From the NCBI RefSeq assembly GCF_018070045.1, contig NZ_JAGPYK010000006.1, positions 186,001 to 250,000 on the forward strand: DNA of 64,000 nt. The letters are read 5' to 3'. The DNA comes from Micromonospora sp. U21. Its GTDB lineage: Bacteria > Actinomycetota > Actinomycetes > Mycobacteriales > Micromonosporaceae. Numbering within the stretch: position 1 is the first letter of the stretch; the number at the start of each line of letters is the position of its first letter. The position numbers and the translations under genes are program-made. Below, piece after piece: positions 52,228 through 61,185 of the stretch. The notes beneath the pieces are model-generated. The model searched no databases and had not been told where the DNA came from. It saw nothing but the letters and a program-made list of their open reading frames with translations.

Positions 52228-53019
52228 TCAGCCGAGGACCAGGCCGGGGTCGGGTTCGGAGTCGGGGGTTGGGCCGGGGATCTTGTACTCCTCGGTGAGG
52301 GTGGTCATCGGGCCGGGCCAGGTGGCCTGGGCGACCTCGATCGGCTTGCGGTGGGCGTCGTACGCGACGTGCAGCAGGTGCAGCACCGGGGTGTCGGGCC
52401 GGATCTGAAGGGTCTCGGCCTCCTCCCGGCTGGGCTGGCGTGCGCTGATCGTGTCGGTGGCCGAGACGTACCGTCGCCCGGTGGCTTCCTCGACCTCCTG
52501 GTAGAGCGGTCGGCCGAACGCCTCGGCGCGCTCCAGCGAGGTGCCACCGGTGTCGGTGGGCAGGAACCAGGAGGCACCCACCTCGACTGGGGAGTCGTCG
52601 GTGCGGACCAGGTGTCGGCGGCAGAGCAGGTCGGTGCCGTCGGGCACCCCGAACGCGTCGGCGACCTCGGCCGGGGCGGGGGAGCGGCCGACCGAGACGA
52701 GCTGTTGCCGGTACCGGGCGGCCAGGTCGGTGTGGTAGCCGCGGAAGCCGCCGTACCGGCCGCGGGAGAGCCGGTTGAGCCGGCGGCGGGTGCCGCGGAC
52801 GTACGTACCGGAGCCGGGTTTGGTGATGAGGATGCCCTCGACCCGCAGCTGGTCGACGGCGCGTTGGACGGTCTGCTTGGCGACGCCGAACATCTCGGCG
52901 ATGGCCGGGATGGACGGCAGCCGCTCGCCCGGCGCCCAGTCGCCGCGGCGGACCTGGGCCTTGAGCTGCGTGGCGATCTGCCGGTGTGGGAACTCGGCGG
53001 CCCCGGGGTTGATCTGCAT
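52228..53019 (-). CDS. GntR family regulator, HutC/UTRA type
   Basis: 263 residues. The winged-helix DNA-binding domain is at 10-80 (QIATQLKAQVRRGDWAPGER, LPSIPAIAEMFGVAKQTVQR, EGILITKPGSGTYV). Residues 110-255 form a UTRA effector domain (LLCRRHLVRTDDSPVEVGAS, RYVSATDTISARQPSREEAE, TPVLHLLHVAYDAHRKPIEV). UTRA domains bind small molecules, often sugars or amino acid derivatives. AAGGAGG lies five bases before the ATG at 53019. No cognate operon is adjacent, so the target is unknown. Confidence 0.9.
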   Translation of the reverse strand: MQINPGAAEFPHRQIATQLKAQVRRGDWAPGERLPSIPAIAEMFGVAKQTVQRAVDQLRVEGILITKPGSGTYVRGTRRRLNRLSRGRYGGFRGYHTDLAARYRQQLVSVGRSPAPAEVADAFGVPDGTDLLCRRHLVRTDDSPVEVGASWFLPTDTGGTSLERAEAFGRPLYQEVEEATGRRYVSATDTISARQPSREEAETLQIRPDTPVLHLLHVAYDAHRKPIEVAQATWPGPMTTLTEEYKIPGPTPDSEPDPGLVLG

Positions 53020-53115
53020 ACCCGCCTCCTTGATCACAGCTAGGTTCCTAGGATGCCGTAGCGGGTGTGACCTCGCCACCCCGGACACGCGGAAACCCGC
53101 CACCGAGCGCGAAAA

Positions 53116-53145
53116 CGGGCCCCGGACACAAGTGTCCGGGGCCCG
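53116..53145. terminator. Terminator of the PAC2 transcript
   Basis: Perfect 14-bp stem CGGGCCCCGGACAC and complement with AA between, 21 bp beyond the stop of the PAC2 gene and 96 bp upstream of the GntR start. Confidence 0.85.
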
Positions 53146-53166
53146 CATGAAACAGGGTGCAGGGCT

Positions 53167-54036
53167 TTACCAGGAGCCGGCGGTGGGGCCGGCCGAACCG
53201 CCCCGACGGCGCAGGTACTTCTCGAACTCCTGGGCGATCTCGTCACCGGTCAGCGGGGTGATCCCCTCGTCGCCGACCCGCTCCTCCAGCTCGCGGACGT
53301 ACTCGCCGAGCTCGGCGTCCTGCTCGGCGGCGCTGCGCACGCGCTGCTCCCACTCGGCAGACTCCTCGGCCAGGTCGGCCATCGGCACCGGCAGGTCGAG
53401 AACCTCCTCGACGCGGTGCAGCAGGGCGACGGTGGCCTTGGGGCAGGGCGGGTTGTTGGCGTAGTGCGGCACGTGCACCCAGAACGAGACGGCGTCCACC
53501 TCGGCGCGGGAGCACGCGTCGTGCAGCACGCCGACGATGCCGGTCGGCCCGTCGTACCGGGTGGGGGTGAGCTGGTAGCGCTCGGCGGCCTGCGCGTCGG
53601 AGGCGCTGCCGCTGATCGGCAGCGGCCGGGTGTACGGCACGTCGGCGAGCAACGCGCCGAGCAGCACGATGCGCTCCACCTCGAGGCTGTGGCAGATCTC
53701 CAGCACCTGCTCGCAGAACGTGCGCCAGCGCATGCTCGGCTCGATGCCCCGGATCAGCACCACGTCCCGCTCGGTGCCCTCCGGGCTGGCCACCATGAAC
53801 CGCGTCGTCGGCCACTCCACGCGGCGGGTCTCACCGTCAGCCATCGTGATGGTCGGTCGGCTGACCTGGAAGTCGTAGAAGTCCTCCGGGTCAAGCTCGC
53901 TGACCTGCCGGGCGTTCCAGACCTGCTCCAGGTGCTCGACTGCCGCGGTGGACGCGTCGGCGGCGTCGTTCCAGCCCTCGAACGCGGCGATGGCCACCGG
54001 GGACCGCAGCACCGGCAGTCCGTCGAACTCGGTCAC
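53167..54036 (-). CDS. PAC2 family protein (proteasome-assembly-chaperone fold)
   Basis: 289 residues. The family is recognised from VAIAAFEGWNDAADASTAAV (residues 14-33), DFQVSRPTITMADGETRRVE, VVLIRGIEPSMRWRTFCEQV and VSFWVHVPHYANNPPCPKAT. PAC2-type proteins in bacteria are linked to proteasome assembly or to carboxylate-amine ligases; in actinomycetes the role is not settled. The C-terminus has an acidic coiled coil (AEQDAELGEYVRELEERVGD). The GTG at 54036 follows GAGGTGA. A 31-residue frame ends across this start (GTGA), probably coupling translation. Confidence 0.88.
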   Translation of the reverse strand: MTEFDGLPVLRSPVAIAAFEGWNDAADASTAAVEHLEQVWNARQVSELDPEDFYDFQVSRPTITMADGETRRVEWPTTRFMVASPEGTERDVVLIRGIEPSMRWRTFCEQVLEICHSLEVERIVLLGALLADVPYTRPLPISGSASDAQAAERYQLTPTRYDGPTGIVGVLHDACSRAEVDAVSFWVHVPHYANNPPCPKATVALLHRVEEVLDLPVPMADLAEESAEWEQRVRSAAEQDAELGEYVRELEERVGDEGITPLTGDEIAQEFEKYLRRRGGSAGPTAGSW

Positions 54037-54128
54037 GCCGTCACCTCACCCTGCTCGTCGCGGTCGACGCCGGGACCGCGCCCGGTCGTCGGGCCGTGGG
54101 GCACGGTGGCGTCCCTGTTGTCCTTCAC
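54033..54128 (-). CDS. 31-aa upstream frame coupled to the PAC2 gene
   Basis: GTG at 54128 encodes VKDNRDATVPHGPTTGRGPG and 11 more residues. Its TGA overlaps the PAC2 GTG. A TAGGCT box (complement of 54136-54141) ends 7 nt before the GTG, the same leaderless layout seen for mshC and metH. The peptide has no recognisable domain, so it is probably a leader. Confidence 0.5.
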   Translation of the reverse strand: MKDNRDATVPHGPTTGRGPGVDRDEQGEVTA

Positions 54129-54286
54129 GTCCGTCAGCCTACGTGCCGAGCCGGAGTGCGGCCCGTCGGCCGCGCCGGTCGGCCCGACCGACGACTGGGC
54201 ATACGACGACGAACCGGACAACGTGATCCCGGTGACACAATATGGGATCGGGCGCGGACCGCGGTGGGGTGCGATGGCGGCCGCAC

Positions 54287-54292
54287 TAACCT
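54287..54292 (+). promoter_or_regulatory. -10 box (TAACCT) for metH, leaderless type
   Basis: TAACCT ends 6 nt before the GTG at 54299. The 170 bases upstream contain no B12-box or other cobalamin riboswitch pattern that I can recognise, though metH is B12-dependent. Confidence 0.6.
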
Positions 54293-54298
54293 GAACGG

Positions 54299-57200
54299 GT
54301 GCGGACTTCGTTGATGGATGTGCTGGCCCACCGGATCCTCATCGCCGACGGGGCGATGGGCACGATGTTGCAGGCCGCGGACCTCACGCTCGACGACTTC
54401 GACGGCCTCGAAGGGTGCAACGAGATCCTCAACGTCACCCGGCCGGACGTGGTGCGCGGAGTGCACGACGCCTACCTGGCCGCCGGCGCGGACTGCGTGG
54501 AGACCAATACGTTCGGCGCCAACCTGGCCAACCTTGGCGAGTACGACATCCCGCACCGCATCCGGGAGCTGTCCGAGGCGGGTGCCCGGATCGCCCGGGA
54601 GGCCGCCGACGCGGCCAGCACCCCGCAGCGGCCCCGGTTCGTGCTCGGCTCGATCGGGCCGGGCACCAAGCTGCCCACCCTCGGGCACGCCGACTACGCC
54701 ACCCTGCGCGACGCGTACCAGGAGAACGCCGCCGGCCTGATCGTCGGCGGGGCGGACGCGCTGATCATCGAGACCTGCCAGGACCTGCTCCAGGTCAAGG
54801 CGGCGGTGGTGGGGTCGAAGCGGGCGATGGCCGAGCTGGGCCAGCCGCTGCCGATCATCTGCCAGGTCAGCGTGGAGACCACCGGCACGATGCTGGTGGG
54901 CAGCGAGATCGGCGCGGCGCTGGCCGCGATCGAGCCGCTCGGGGTGGACCTGATCGGCCTGAACTGCTCCACCGGCCCGGCGGAGATGAGCGAGCACCTC
55001 CGGTACCTGTCGCAGCACTCCCGCATCCCCCTGTCGGTGATGCCGAACGCGGGCCTGCCGGTGCTGACCGCCGACGGGGCGTACTTCCCGCTGACTCCCG
55101 TGGAGCTGGCCGACGCGTTGGAGCGGTTCATCACCGAGTACGGCGTGGGCCTGGTCGGCGGCTGTTGCGGCACCACCCCGGAGCACATCCAGGTGCTGGC
55201 CGAGCGGCTGCACGGCGTCACCGCCACGGCCCGTGAGCCGCGGCACGAGGCGGGTGTCTCCTCGGTCTACCACCCGGTGCCGTTCGCCCAGGACGCCTCG
55301 GTGCTGATGGTGGGGGAGCGGACCAACGCGAACGGTTCCAAGGCGTTCCGGGAGGCGATGCTGGCCGGTGACTGGCGGGCCTGCGTGGAGATCGCCCGCA
55401 GCCAGGCACGTGACGGCTCGCACCTGCTCGACCTGTGCGTCGACTACGTCGGCCGCGACGGCACCCAGGACATGCGGGAGCTGGCGGGCCGGTTCGCCAC
55501 CGCCTCGACGCTGCCGATCATGCTGGACTCCACCGAGCCGCCCGTCGTCGAGGCCGGGCTGGAGATGCTCGGCGGCCGGTGCGTGGTCAACTCGGTGAAC
55601 TTCGAGGACGGCGACGGCCCCGACTCCCGGTACGCCCGGGTGATGCCAGTCGTCCGGGAGCACGGCGCGGCGGTGGTGGCGCTGCTCATCGACGAGGAGG
55701 GGCAGGCGCGTACCCGGGAGTGGAAGTTCCGGGTCGCGGCGCGGCTGATCGACGACCTGACCGGCCGCTGGGGGATGGACCGCGCCGACATTCTCATCGA
55801 CGCGCTGACCTTTCCGATCGCCACCGGGCAGGAGGAGACCCGCCGCGACGGCCTCGAGACGATCGAGGCGATCCGGGAGATCGCCCGCCGCTACCCGGGG
55901 GTGAACTTCACGTTGGGCATCTCGAACATCTCGTTCGGCCTCAACCCGGCGGCCCGGCAGGTGCTCAACTCGGTGTTCCTGCACGAGTGTGTGCAGGCCG
56001 GGCTGACCTCGGCGATCGTGCACGCCAGCAAGATCCTGCCGATGTCGAAGATCCCCGAGGAGCAGCGCGAGGTCGCGCTGGACCTGGTCTACGACCGGCG
56101 CCGCGAGGGGTACGACCCGGTGCAGCGCTTCCTCGAACTCTTCGAGGGGGTCGACGTGACCAGCGCGCGGGCGAGCCGGGCGCAGGAGTTGGCCGCGCTG
56201 CCGCTGGACGAGCGTCTCAAGCGGCGGATCATCGACGGTGAGCGCAACGGCCTGGAGGCCGACCTGGACTCCGCGATGGCCGGCGGCCGGTCCCCGCTGT
56301 CGATCATCAACGACATCCTGCTGGACGGCATGAAGGTGGTCGGCGAGCTGTTCGGCTCCGGGCAGATGCAGCTGCCGTTCGTGCTCCAGTCCGCCGAGGT
56401 GATGAAGACCGCGGTGGCCTACCTGGAGCCGCACATGGAGACCACGGAGGACGGCGGCAAGGGCCGGATCGTGCTGGCCACCGTGCGCGGGGACGTGCAC
56501 GACATCGGCAAGAACCTGGTCGACATCATCCTGTCCAACAACGGCTACGAGGTGGTGAACATCGGCATCAAGCAGCCGATCAGCGCCATCCTGGACGCCG
56601 CCGAGCAGCACCGGGCCGACGCGATCGGCATGTCCGGGCTGCTGGTCAAGAGCACCGTGATCATGAAGGAGAACCTGGCCGAGATGGCCACCCGCGGTGT
56701 CGCGGAGCGCTGGCCGGTGCTGCTGGGCGGGGCAGCGCTCACCCGGGCGTACGTCGAGGACGACCTGCGGTCGACGTTCCCCGGGCAGGTGCACTACGCG
56801 CGGGACGCGTTCGAGGGGCTGTCCTTGATGGACCGGGTGATGACCGCCAAGCGCGGTGGCGCGCCGGTGGTCGACCCGGAGCGGGAGGCGGCGCTGGCGG
56901 CCCGGCGGGCGCGCCGGGAGCGGCAGCGCACGGTGGTCACCGACTCGCTGCCGGAGCTGCACGACTCGTCGGTCCGCTCCGACGTGGCCGCGGACGTGGC
57001 GGTGCCCGCCCCGCCGTTCCTGGGCACCCGGGTGGTCAAGGGCGTGCCGATGGCCGACTACGCGGCGCTGCTCGACGAGCGGGCCACCTTCCTCGGGCAG
57101 TGGGGGCTGCGCGGCGCCCGGGGCGGCGGCGGTCCGTCCTATGAGGAGTTGGTGGAGACCGAGGGCCGGCCGCGCCTGCGCTACTGGCTGGACCGGCTGA

Positions 57201-57814
57201 TCGCCGACCAGGTGCTGGAGGCGGCCGTCGTGTACGGCTACTTCCCGGCGTACTCCGAGGGCAACGACCTGGTGGTGCTGGACGAGAACGGGCACGCCGA
57301 GCGGGCCCGGTTCTCCTTCCCCCGGCAGCGGCAGGAGCGGCGGCTCTGCCTGGCCGACTTCTTCCGGCCCAAGGGCGACCAGCTCGACGTGGTCGCGCTG
57401 CAACTGGTCACCGTCGGCCAGCCGGTCAGCGAGTACGCGGCGAAGCTGTTCGCCCGCAACGAGTACCGCGACTACCTGGAGGTGCACGGCCTCTCCGTGC
57501 AGCTCACCGAGGCCCTCGCCGAGTACTGGCACCGGCGCATCCGCGCCGAGCTGACCCTGCCCGACGGCCGCACGATCGCCGAGGACGACCCTGCGGACCT
57601 GGCGGGCCTGCTGCGCAACGACTACCGGGGCTGCCGGTACGCGTTCGGCTACCCGGCCTGCCCGGACCTGGAGGACCGGGCGAAGATCGTGCAGCTGCTC
57701 GGGTCGGAGCGGATCGGCGTGGAGCTGTCCGAGGAGTTCCAGCTGATGCCCGAGCAGGCCACCGACGCCATCGTGGTCCACCACCCGGAGGCGAGCTACT
57801 TCAACGCCAAGTGA
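54299..57814 (+). CDS. metH: Cobalamin-dependent methionine synthase
   Basis: Transfers a methyl group from 5-methyltetrahydrofolate to homocysteine by way of cobalamin. The 1171-residue protein has all four modules in order. The homocysteine domain (1-310) has zinc ligands C223 in LNCSTGP and C289/C290 in GGCCGTTP. The pterin domain (about 320-600) has MVGERTNANGSKAF. The cobalamin cap and binding domain (about 640-870) has the D732-x-H734-x-x-G737 motif, where H734 is the lower cobalt ligand. The SAM-binding reactivation domain (about 900-1171) ends with RYAFGYPACPDLEDRAKIVQ. The GTG at 54299 fits the leaderless start; ATG at 54314 is an alternative. It is monocistronic. Confidence 0.96.
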   Translation: MRTSLMDVLAHRILIADGAMGTMLQAADLTLDDFDGLEGCNEILNVTRPDVVRGVHDAYLAAGADCVETNTFGANLANLGEYDIPHRIRELSEAGARIAREAADAASTPQRPRFVLGSIGPGTKLPTLGHADYATLRDAYQENAAGLIVGGADALIIETCQDLLQVKAAVVGSKRAMAELGQPLPIICQVSVETTGTMLVGSEIGAALAAIEPLGVDLIGLNCSTGPAEMSEHLRYLSQHSRIPLSVMPNAGLPVLTADGAYFPLTPVELADALERFITEYGVGLVGGCCGTTPEHIQVLAERLHGVTATAREPRHEAGVSSVYHPVPFAQDASVLMVGERTNANGSKAFREAMLAGDWRACVEIARSQARDGSHLLDLCVDYVGRDGTQDMRELAGRFATASTLPIMLDSTEPPVVEAGLEMLGGRCVVNSVNFEDGDGPDSRYARVMPVVREHGAAVVALLIDEEGQARTREWKFRVAARLIDDLTGRWGMDRADILIDALTFPIATGQEETRRDGLETIEAIREIARRYPGVNFTLGISNISFGLNPAARQVLNSVFLHECVQAGLTSAIVHASKILPMSKIPEEQREVALDLVYDRRREGYDPVQRFLELFEGVDVTSARASRAQELAALPLDERLKRRIIDGERNGLEADLDSAMAGGRSPLSIINDILLDGMKVVGELFGSGQMQLPFVLQSAEVMKTAVAYLEPHMETTEDGGKGRIVLATVRGDVHDIGKNLVDIILSNNGYEVVNIGIKQPISAILDAAEQHRADAIGMSGLLVKSTVIMKENLAEMATRGVAERWPVLLGGAALTRAYVEDDLRSTFPGQVHYARDAFEGLSLMDRVMTAKRGGAPVVDPEREAALAARRARRERQRTVVTDSLPELHDSSVRSDVAADVAVPAPPFLGTRVVKGVPMADYAALLDERATFLGQWGLRGARGGGGPSYEELVETEGRPRLRYWLDRLIADQVLEAAVVYGYFPAYSEGNDLVVLDENGHAERARFSFPRQRQERRLCLADFFRPKGDQLDVVALQLVTVGQPVSEYAAKLFARNEYRDYLEVHGLSVQLTEALAEYWHRRIRAELTLPDGRTIAEDDPADLAGLLRNDYRGCRYAFGYPACPDLEDRAKIVQLLGSERIGVELSEEFQLMPEQATDAIVVHHPEASYFNAK

Positions 57815-58046
57815 CGGCGGCAGATGCCCTGACCTGCACCTCAGCGTGTTCGGCGGGCCGCTGAGCCATGATCATGTCGTCTCCAGGCCGTGAACGGCAT
57901 CCGGGCCGTCATCGGCGGCACGTCCGGCTAGACGATCTTGGATGGTTCTTGTGGTGTGCCGCAGCACAACGATGTGGTGCTGAGCCCGGGTCGGTGCCGA
58001 CATGGGTGAGTTGGTATGGGTCAGCCCGCCCGGGCCCGACCTGGCA

Positions 58047-58694
58047 CTACCGATGCTTGGGCGCCACAGCCTCGAGGTCGTCGATGCTGCCGGACATGAT
58101 CGGGCGAAGGTGCTCGGTGATGTACTGAGTTGGCCAGTCCCACCAGGCAAGTGCCAGAAGGCGGACGACGTCTTCCTCGCTGTATCGGCGGCGGATGAGC
58201 CTGGCTGGGTTGCCGCCGACAATGCCGTAATCGGGGACGTCGTCGACGACGACGGACCCGGAAGCGATGACCGCTCCGCTGCCGATCTGAACGCCGGGCA
58301 TCACCATGGCTCCGTACCCGAACCACACGTCGTTGCCAACCACGGTGTCTCCCCGTCTGGGCAGGTTGGTGATGAGATCGAAGTGTTCGACCCAGGAACC
58401 ACCCATGATCGGGAACGGAAAGGTCGACGGCCCGTCCATGCGGTGGTTGGCGCCGTTCATGATGAACCGCACGCCCTCGCCCAGCGCGCAGAACTTCCCG
58501 ATGATCAGCTTCTCCGGCCCGTAGTGGTACAGCACGTTGCGCGCCTCGAAGGCGGTTGGATCATCCGGGTCGTCGTAGTAGGTGAACTCCCCAACCTCGA
58601 TCAGCGGCGAGGTGACCAGCGGCTTCAGTAGCACCACGCGCGGCTGTTCGGGCATCGGATGCAGCACGCCCGGATCGGCCGGAACACCTGCCAT
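58047..58694 (-). CDS. Vat-like xenobiotic O-acetyltransferase (left-handed beta-helix)
   Basis: 215 residues of the hexapeptide-repeat acyltransferases, in the streptogramin A/CatB subgroup. The catalytic histidine H84 stands in FIMNGANHRMDG, close to the position of His82 in VatD. The beta-helix repeats run through VVGNDVWFGYGAMVMPGVQI and GSGAVIASGSVVVDDVPDYG, followed by GIVGGNPARLIRRRYSEEDV. Family members acetylate streptogramin A or chloramphenicol, but many environmental relatives have other substrates. The ATG at 58694 follows GAGGAG; an in-frame ATG at 58709 is possible. Its surroundings are accessory-type genes of slightly lower GC. Confidence 0.85.
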   Translation of the reverse strand: MAGVPADPGVLHPMPEQPRVVLLKPLVTSPLIEVGEFTYYDDPDDPTAFEARNVLYHYGPEKLIIGKFCALGEGVRFIMNGANHRMDGPSTFPFPIMGGSWVEHFDLITNLPRRGDTVVGNDVWFGYGAMVMPGVQIGSGAVIASGSVVVDDVPDYGIVGGNPARLIRRRYSEEDVVRLLALAWWDWPTQYITEHLRPIMSGSIDDLEAVAPKHR

Positions 58695-58770
58695 CGTGAA
58701 TCTCCTCATCGCGCCGCTGAATGACGTACCAAGATCGCAAAGATCAGCCGCACGCTACCACCGCACCCGT

Positions 58771-59328
58771 CTACACGGACCGCGTTGCCTCGATGTCGGT
58801 ATCCGGTCCAGGAGCACTGCGCGAATCCTGCTTGGCGAGGACGACTTCAGCCAAGTGACGTTGAAGTACCAGGACGCCGACGGTCTGGCCGTCACTCTGC
58901 TCGCCTGTCGGCCGGAAGCCCAGCTTCAGGTAGAACTTCTCTGGCCCTCCGGCGCGGGGCTCCCATGTGACGTATGCGCGGGTGCCGCCGCGCGCGCGGA
59001 TCTCTCCGCACACGGCCTCGACGGCGAACCGACCGTAGCCGTTTCCCTGAGCGTCGGCCGCGATGTTCAGCCGCCAGAGGCCGGAGCGCAGGTCGTCGGG
59101 ATCACGGTCGGGATCCCATGGGATGTCCAGGAAAGCCATCAGAAAGCCGACCAGCCGCTCCCCGTCATAGATCAGCCTCGGCCAGGCGTGGTCGGGGAAG
59201 ACGTACGCCTCGGCCAGCGACTTGACCACCGGCGCGACCAGGTCCTCCTGATCTGGGCGCACGGACAGCGCAAGAGCCGCCTCGTAGTTCTTCGGGGTGA
59301 TCCTCTCCAGCCGCATGCGGCGGACCAT
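58771..59328 (-). CDS. GNAT family N-acetyltransferase
   Basis: About 185 residues. The acetyl-CoA-binding core is visible: LIYDGERLVGFLMAFLDI, LWRLNIAADAQGNGYGRFAV with the Q/R-x-x-G-x-G/A pyrophosphate loop (QGNGYG), then VTWEPRAGGPEKFYLKLGFR and PTGE. It resembles SpeG/spermidine-acetyltransferase-like members, but the substrate is not clear. The start is uncertain between ATG 59328 and ATG 59316, neither with a good ribosome binding site. It is 76 bp upstream of the Vat-like gene on the same strand, so two acyltransferases may form one transcript. Confidence 0.8.
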   Translation of the reverse strand: MVRRMRLERITPKNYEAALALSVRPDQEDLVAPVVKSLAEAYVFPDHAWPRLIYDGERLVGFLMAFLDIPWDPDRDPDDLRSGLWRLNIAADAQGNGYGRFAVEAVCGEIRARGGTRAYVTWEPRAGGPEKFYLKLGFRPTGEQSDGQTVGVLVLQRHLAEVVLAKQDSRSAPGPDTDIEATRSV

Positions 59329-59516
59329 AGCGGGCAGACGTGGGCCCGGCGACCGGATTAAGCGTGCCAGCCGGGGCGAGGCCGACGCCATGTGCGGAAC
59401 GTAGGACGGCGATCACCGCGAAGACGATGATGCAAGGGATGTCGAGAACGGCTCGGCGGTTTCGTCTCAGAGGTGGATGCGGCCACGGTGGCCGTGCCAC
59501 ACCAAGGGGGCCCAGC

Positions 59517-59957
59517 ATGACGATCCGGCGGATGGACAATGTCCTCATCGTTGTCGACGACCTTGACGCCACTATCTCGTTCTTCGTCGAACTTGGCATG
59601 GAGCTGGAGGGCAGGGCGCCGATCGAGGGGCGTTGGGTGGAGCGTGTCATCGGGATCGACGACGTCCGACAGGACGTCGCAATGCTGCGGACCCCGGACG
59701 GCCACGGTCGAGTCGAGCTGGCGATGTTCCACAGGCCGAAGGCGATCAGCGCCGAGCCCAGGGACGCACCGGCGAACACGCTGGGCATTCGTCGCATCAT
59801 GTTCGCCGTCGACGACATCGAGGGCGTTCTTGCCCGCCTGCGCACCCACGGCGCCGAACTCGTCGGCGAACTGGAGCAGTACGAGGACAGCTATCGGCTC
59901 TGCTATGTGCGCGGGCCCGAGGGCATCATCGTCGGACTGGCCGAACAGCTCAGCTGA
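59517..59957 (+). CDS. VOC family protein (glyoxalase/bleomycin-resistance fold)
   Basis: 146 residues with two beta-alpha-beta-beta-beta modules. The first is IRRMDNVLIVVDDLDATISF to VRQDVAMLRTPDGHGRVELA, and the second is GIRRIMFAVDDIEGVLARLR to CYVRGPEGIIVGLAEQLS. Candidate metal ligands are His/Glu positions near the strand ends (ELAMF, EGIIVGLAE), but the first-module His is replaced by Asn or Asp. Functions in the family range from isomerases to antibiotic binding. AAGGGGGCC precedes the ATG. It is a single gene, divergent from the GNAT gene. Confidence 0.82.
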   Translation: MTIRRMDNVLIVVDDLDATISFFVELGMELEGRAPIEGRWVERVIGIDDVRQDVAMLRTPDGHGRVELAMFHRPKAISAEPRDAPANTLGIRRIMFAVDDIEGVLARLRTHGAELVGELEQYEDSYRLCYVRGPEGIIVGLAEQLS

Positions 59958-59991
59958 TGGCGCTGAACCATTGTCGGCGCGCCCGTGGCAG

Positions 59992-60049
59992 CAGCTTCAG
60001 GGATGTAGGGGAGTCACGGGCGGCGGAGACCCCTACATCCCTGAAGCTG
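59992..60049. repeat. Perfect 20-bp inverted repeat downstream of the VOC gene
   Basis: CAGCTTCAGGGATGTAGGGG at 59992-60011 and its exact complement at 60030-60049 around an 18-base spacer. It lies 35 bp after the VOC stop and 100 bp from the end of the convergent epimerase gene. It can act as a terminator, but the arms are less GC-rich than the other terminators here. Confidence 0.8.
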
Positions 60050-60148
60050 TGCGGATTTTGGCGGCACCGCGTACGGCTGGCGATCCTGCCCGTGTCGACC
60101 GCCGCGGGCGGCCCGGGAGTAGCGGCGGACAGCTCGCGTGCGGTCGTG

Positions 60149-61069
60149 CTACGCGGTCGTCGGGTCGACGAAGGTCTCGCGGAGCGCCGGGTCCAGTGAT
60201 CGGCCGGTCGTCGGCTCGATGAACAGCTCGGCGAGCAGGAGGTCGGCGAGGTGGGTCGGGTTGACGCCCGACTCCTTGCGGCTGCGGGCCTGCAGCGCGC
60301 CGCCGAGCCGTAGGGAGGCCTTTACCGCGCCGGCCGGCAGGCGAGCGACCCGGCGACGTCGGCCGACCGCCTCGGCGATGCGCGCGATCATGTCGTTCCA
60401 CGTGAGGTTCTCGTCGGCGACCGGAATGTCCTCACCGCGGGTCTGCTCGAGAGCGTCCACCGCGACCTCGGCCACGCTGCGTGCCGAGGCCGCCGCGGTC
60501 CCTCCGGCGGGGACGGCCAGGGGTGTCCGTGACCGTGCCCAACGGTCCAGCGGACCGGACCAGTTCGGTAGCCGGTCGCCGGCCCGGCCGAAGACGAAGG
60601 GCAACTCGAGCACGGCAACCGGTAGATCCGGGCCGGCGGCCGCCCGTCCCTCGCGGGCCTGCTCCACCCGGCACCGGATGTACGTGTGGCGGGCCGCGAG
60701 TCGCCACTGCGGATGCAGCCGGTCGAAGTAGGTGTAATACGAGCCCATGACGACACCGCGCGTGAGACCTTCCAGGCGGGCGGCCGTGAAGAGGTTCACC
60801 ACCGGCTCGACGTTGTCCCGGCGGAACGTCGGATAGATCGGCTTGCGTAGCGGTCGCTGCTCGTCCGTGCGGGTCGCGTACACCACGCCGTCATGACCGG
60901 CGAGCAGCGACCGCAGTTCGTCGACCGACGCGGACCCGACATCGATCAAATGATCAACACCCGGGTGGGCGGTACGCGCCACGGTCGTCGCAGCATGACC
61001 TCGCTCGCGCAGCACGTCCACGACATGGGCGCCGATCAGACCACTTCCACCCACCACGAGAATTCGCAC
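60149..61069 (-). CDS. NAD-dependent epimerase/dehydratase family protein (extended SDR)
   Basis: 306 residues of the atypical extended SDR group. The Rossmann loop is VGGSGLIGAHV with G7, G10 and G13. The usual YxxxK is degenerate: the segment RGVVMGSYYTYFDRLHPQWR shows a Tyr-rich stretch and Lys is replaced. NAD binding with altered or no dehydrogenase activity is possible, as in isoflavone-reductase-like proteins. The GTG at 61069 begins the homology, but no strong ribosome binding site is present. It is divergent from the gene at 61186. Confidence 0.78.
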   Translation of the reverse strand: MRILVVGGSGLIGAHVVDVLRERGHAATTVARTAHPGVDHLIDVGSASVDELRSLLAGHDGVVYATRTDEQRPLRKPIYPTFRRDNVEPVVNLFTAARLEGLTRGVVMGSYYTYFDRLHPQWRLAARHTYIRCRVEQAREGRAAAGPDLPVAVLELPFVFGRAGDRLPNWSGPLDRWARSRTPLAVPAGGTAAASARSVAEVAVDALEQTRGEDIPVADENLTWNDMIARIAEAVGRRRRVARLPAGAVKASLRLGGALQARSRKESGVNPTHLADLLLAELFIEPTTGRSLDPALRETFVDPTTA

Positions 61070-61185
61070 GCTGAATCGTCCACTCTGGAGGTCGTTGCTT
61101 GTCAAGTCACGACTCGATCCGTCGTGCCTCGGCCGCCCGGGGGAGGATGACCTGATGGATGTCACGGCTCCGGACGGGGATGAGG

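Noticed and set aside
54121..54298. Cobalamin or SAM riboswitch before metH
   Set aside because: The gap is about 170 bases with a leaderless promoter at its end and no B12-box or SAM-box pattern.
54134..57784. 1216-codon open frame on the minus strand opposite metH
   Set aside because: It mirrors metH, which has all catalytic motifs; long antisense frames are expected in very GC-rich DNA.
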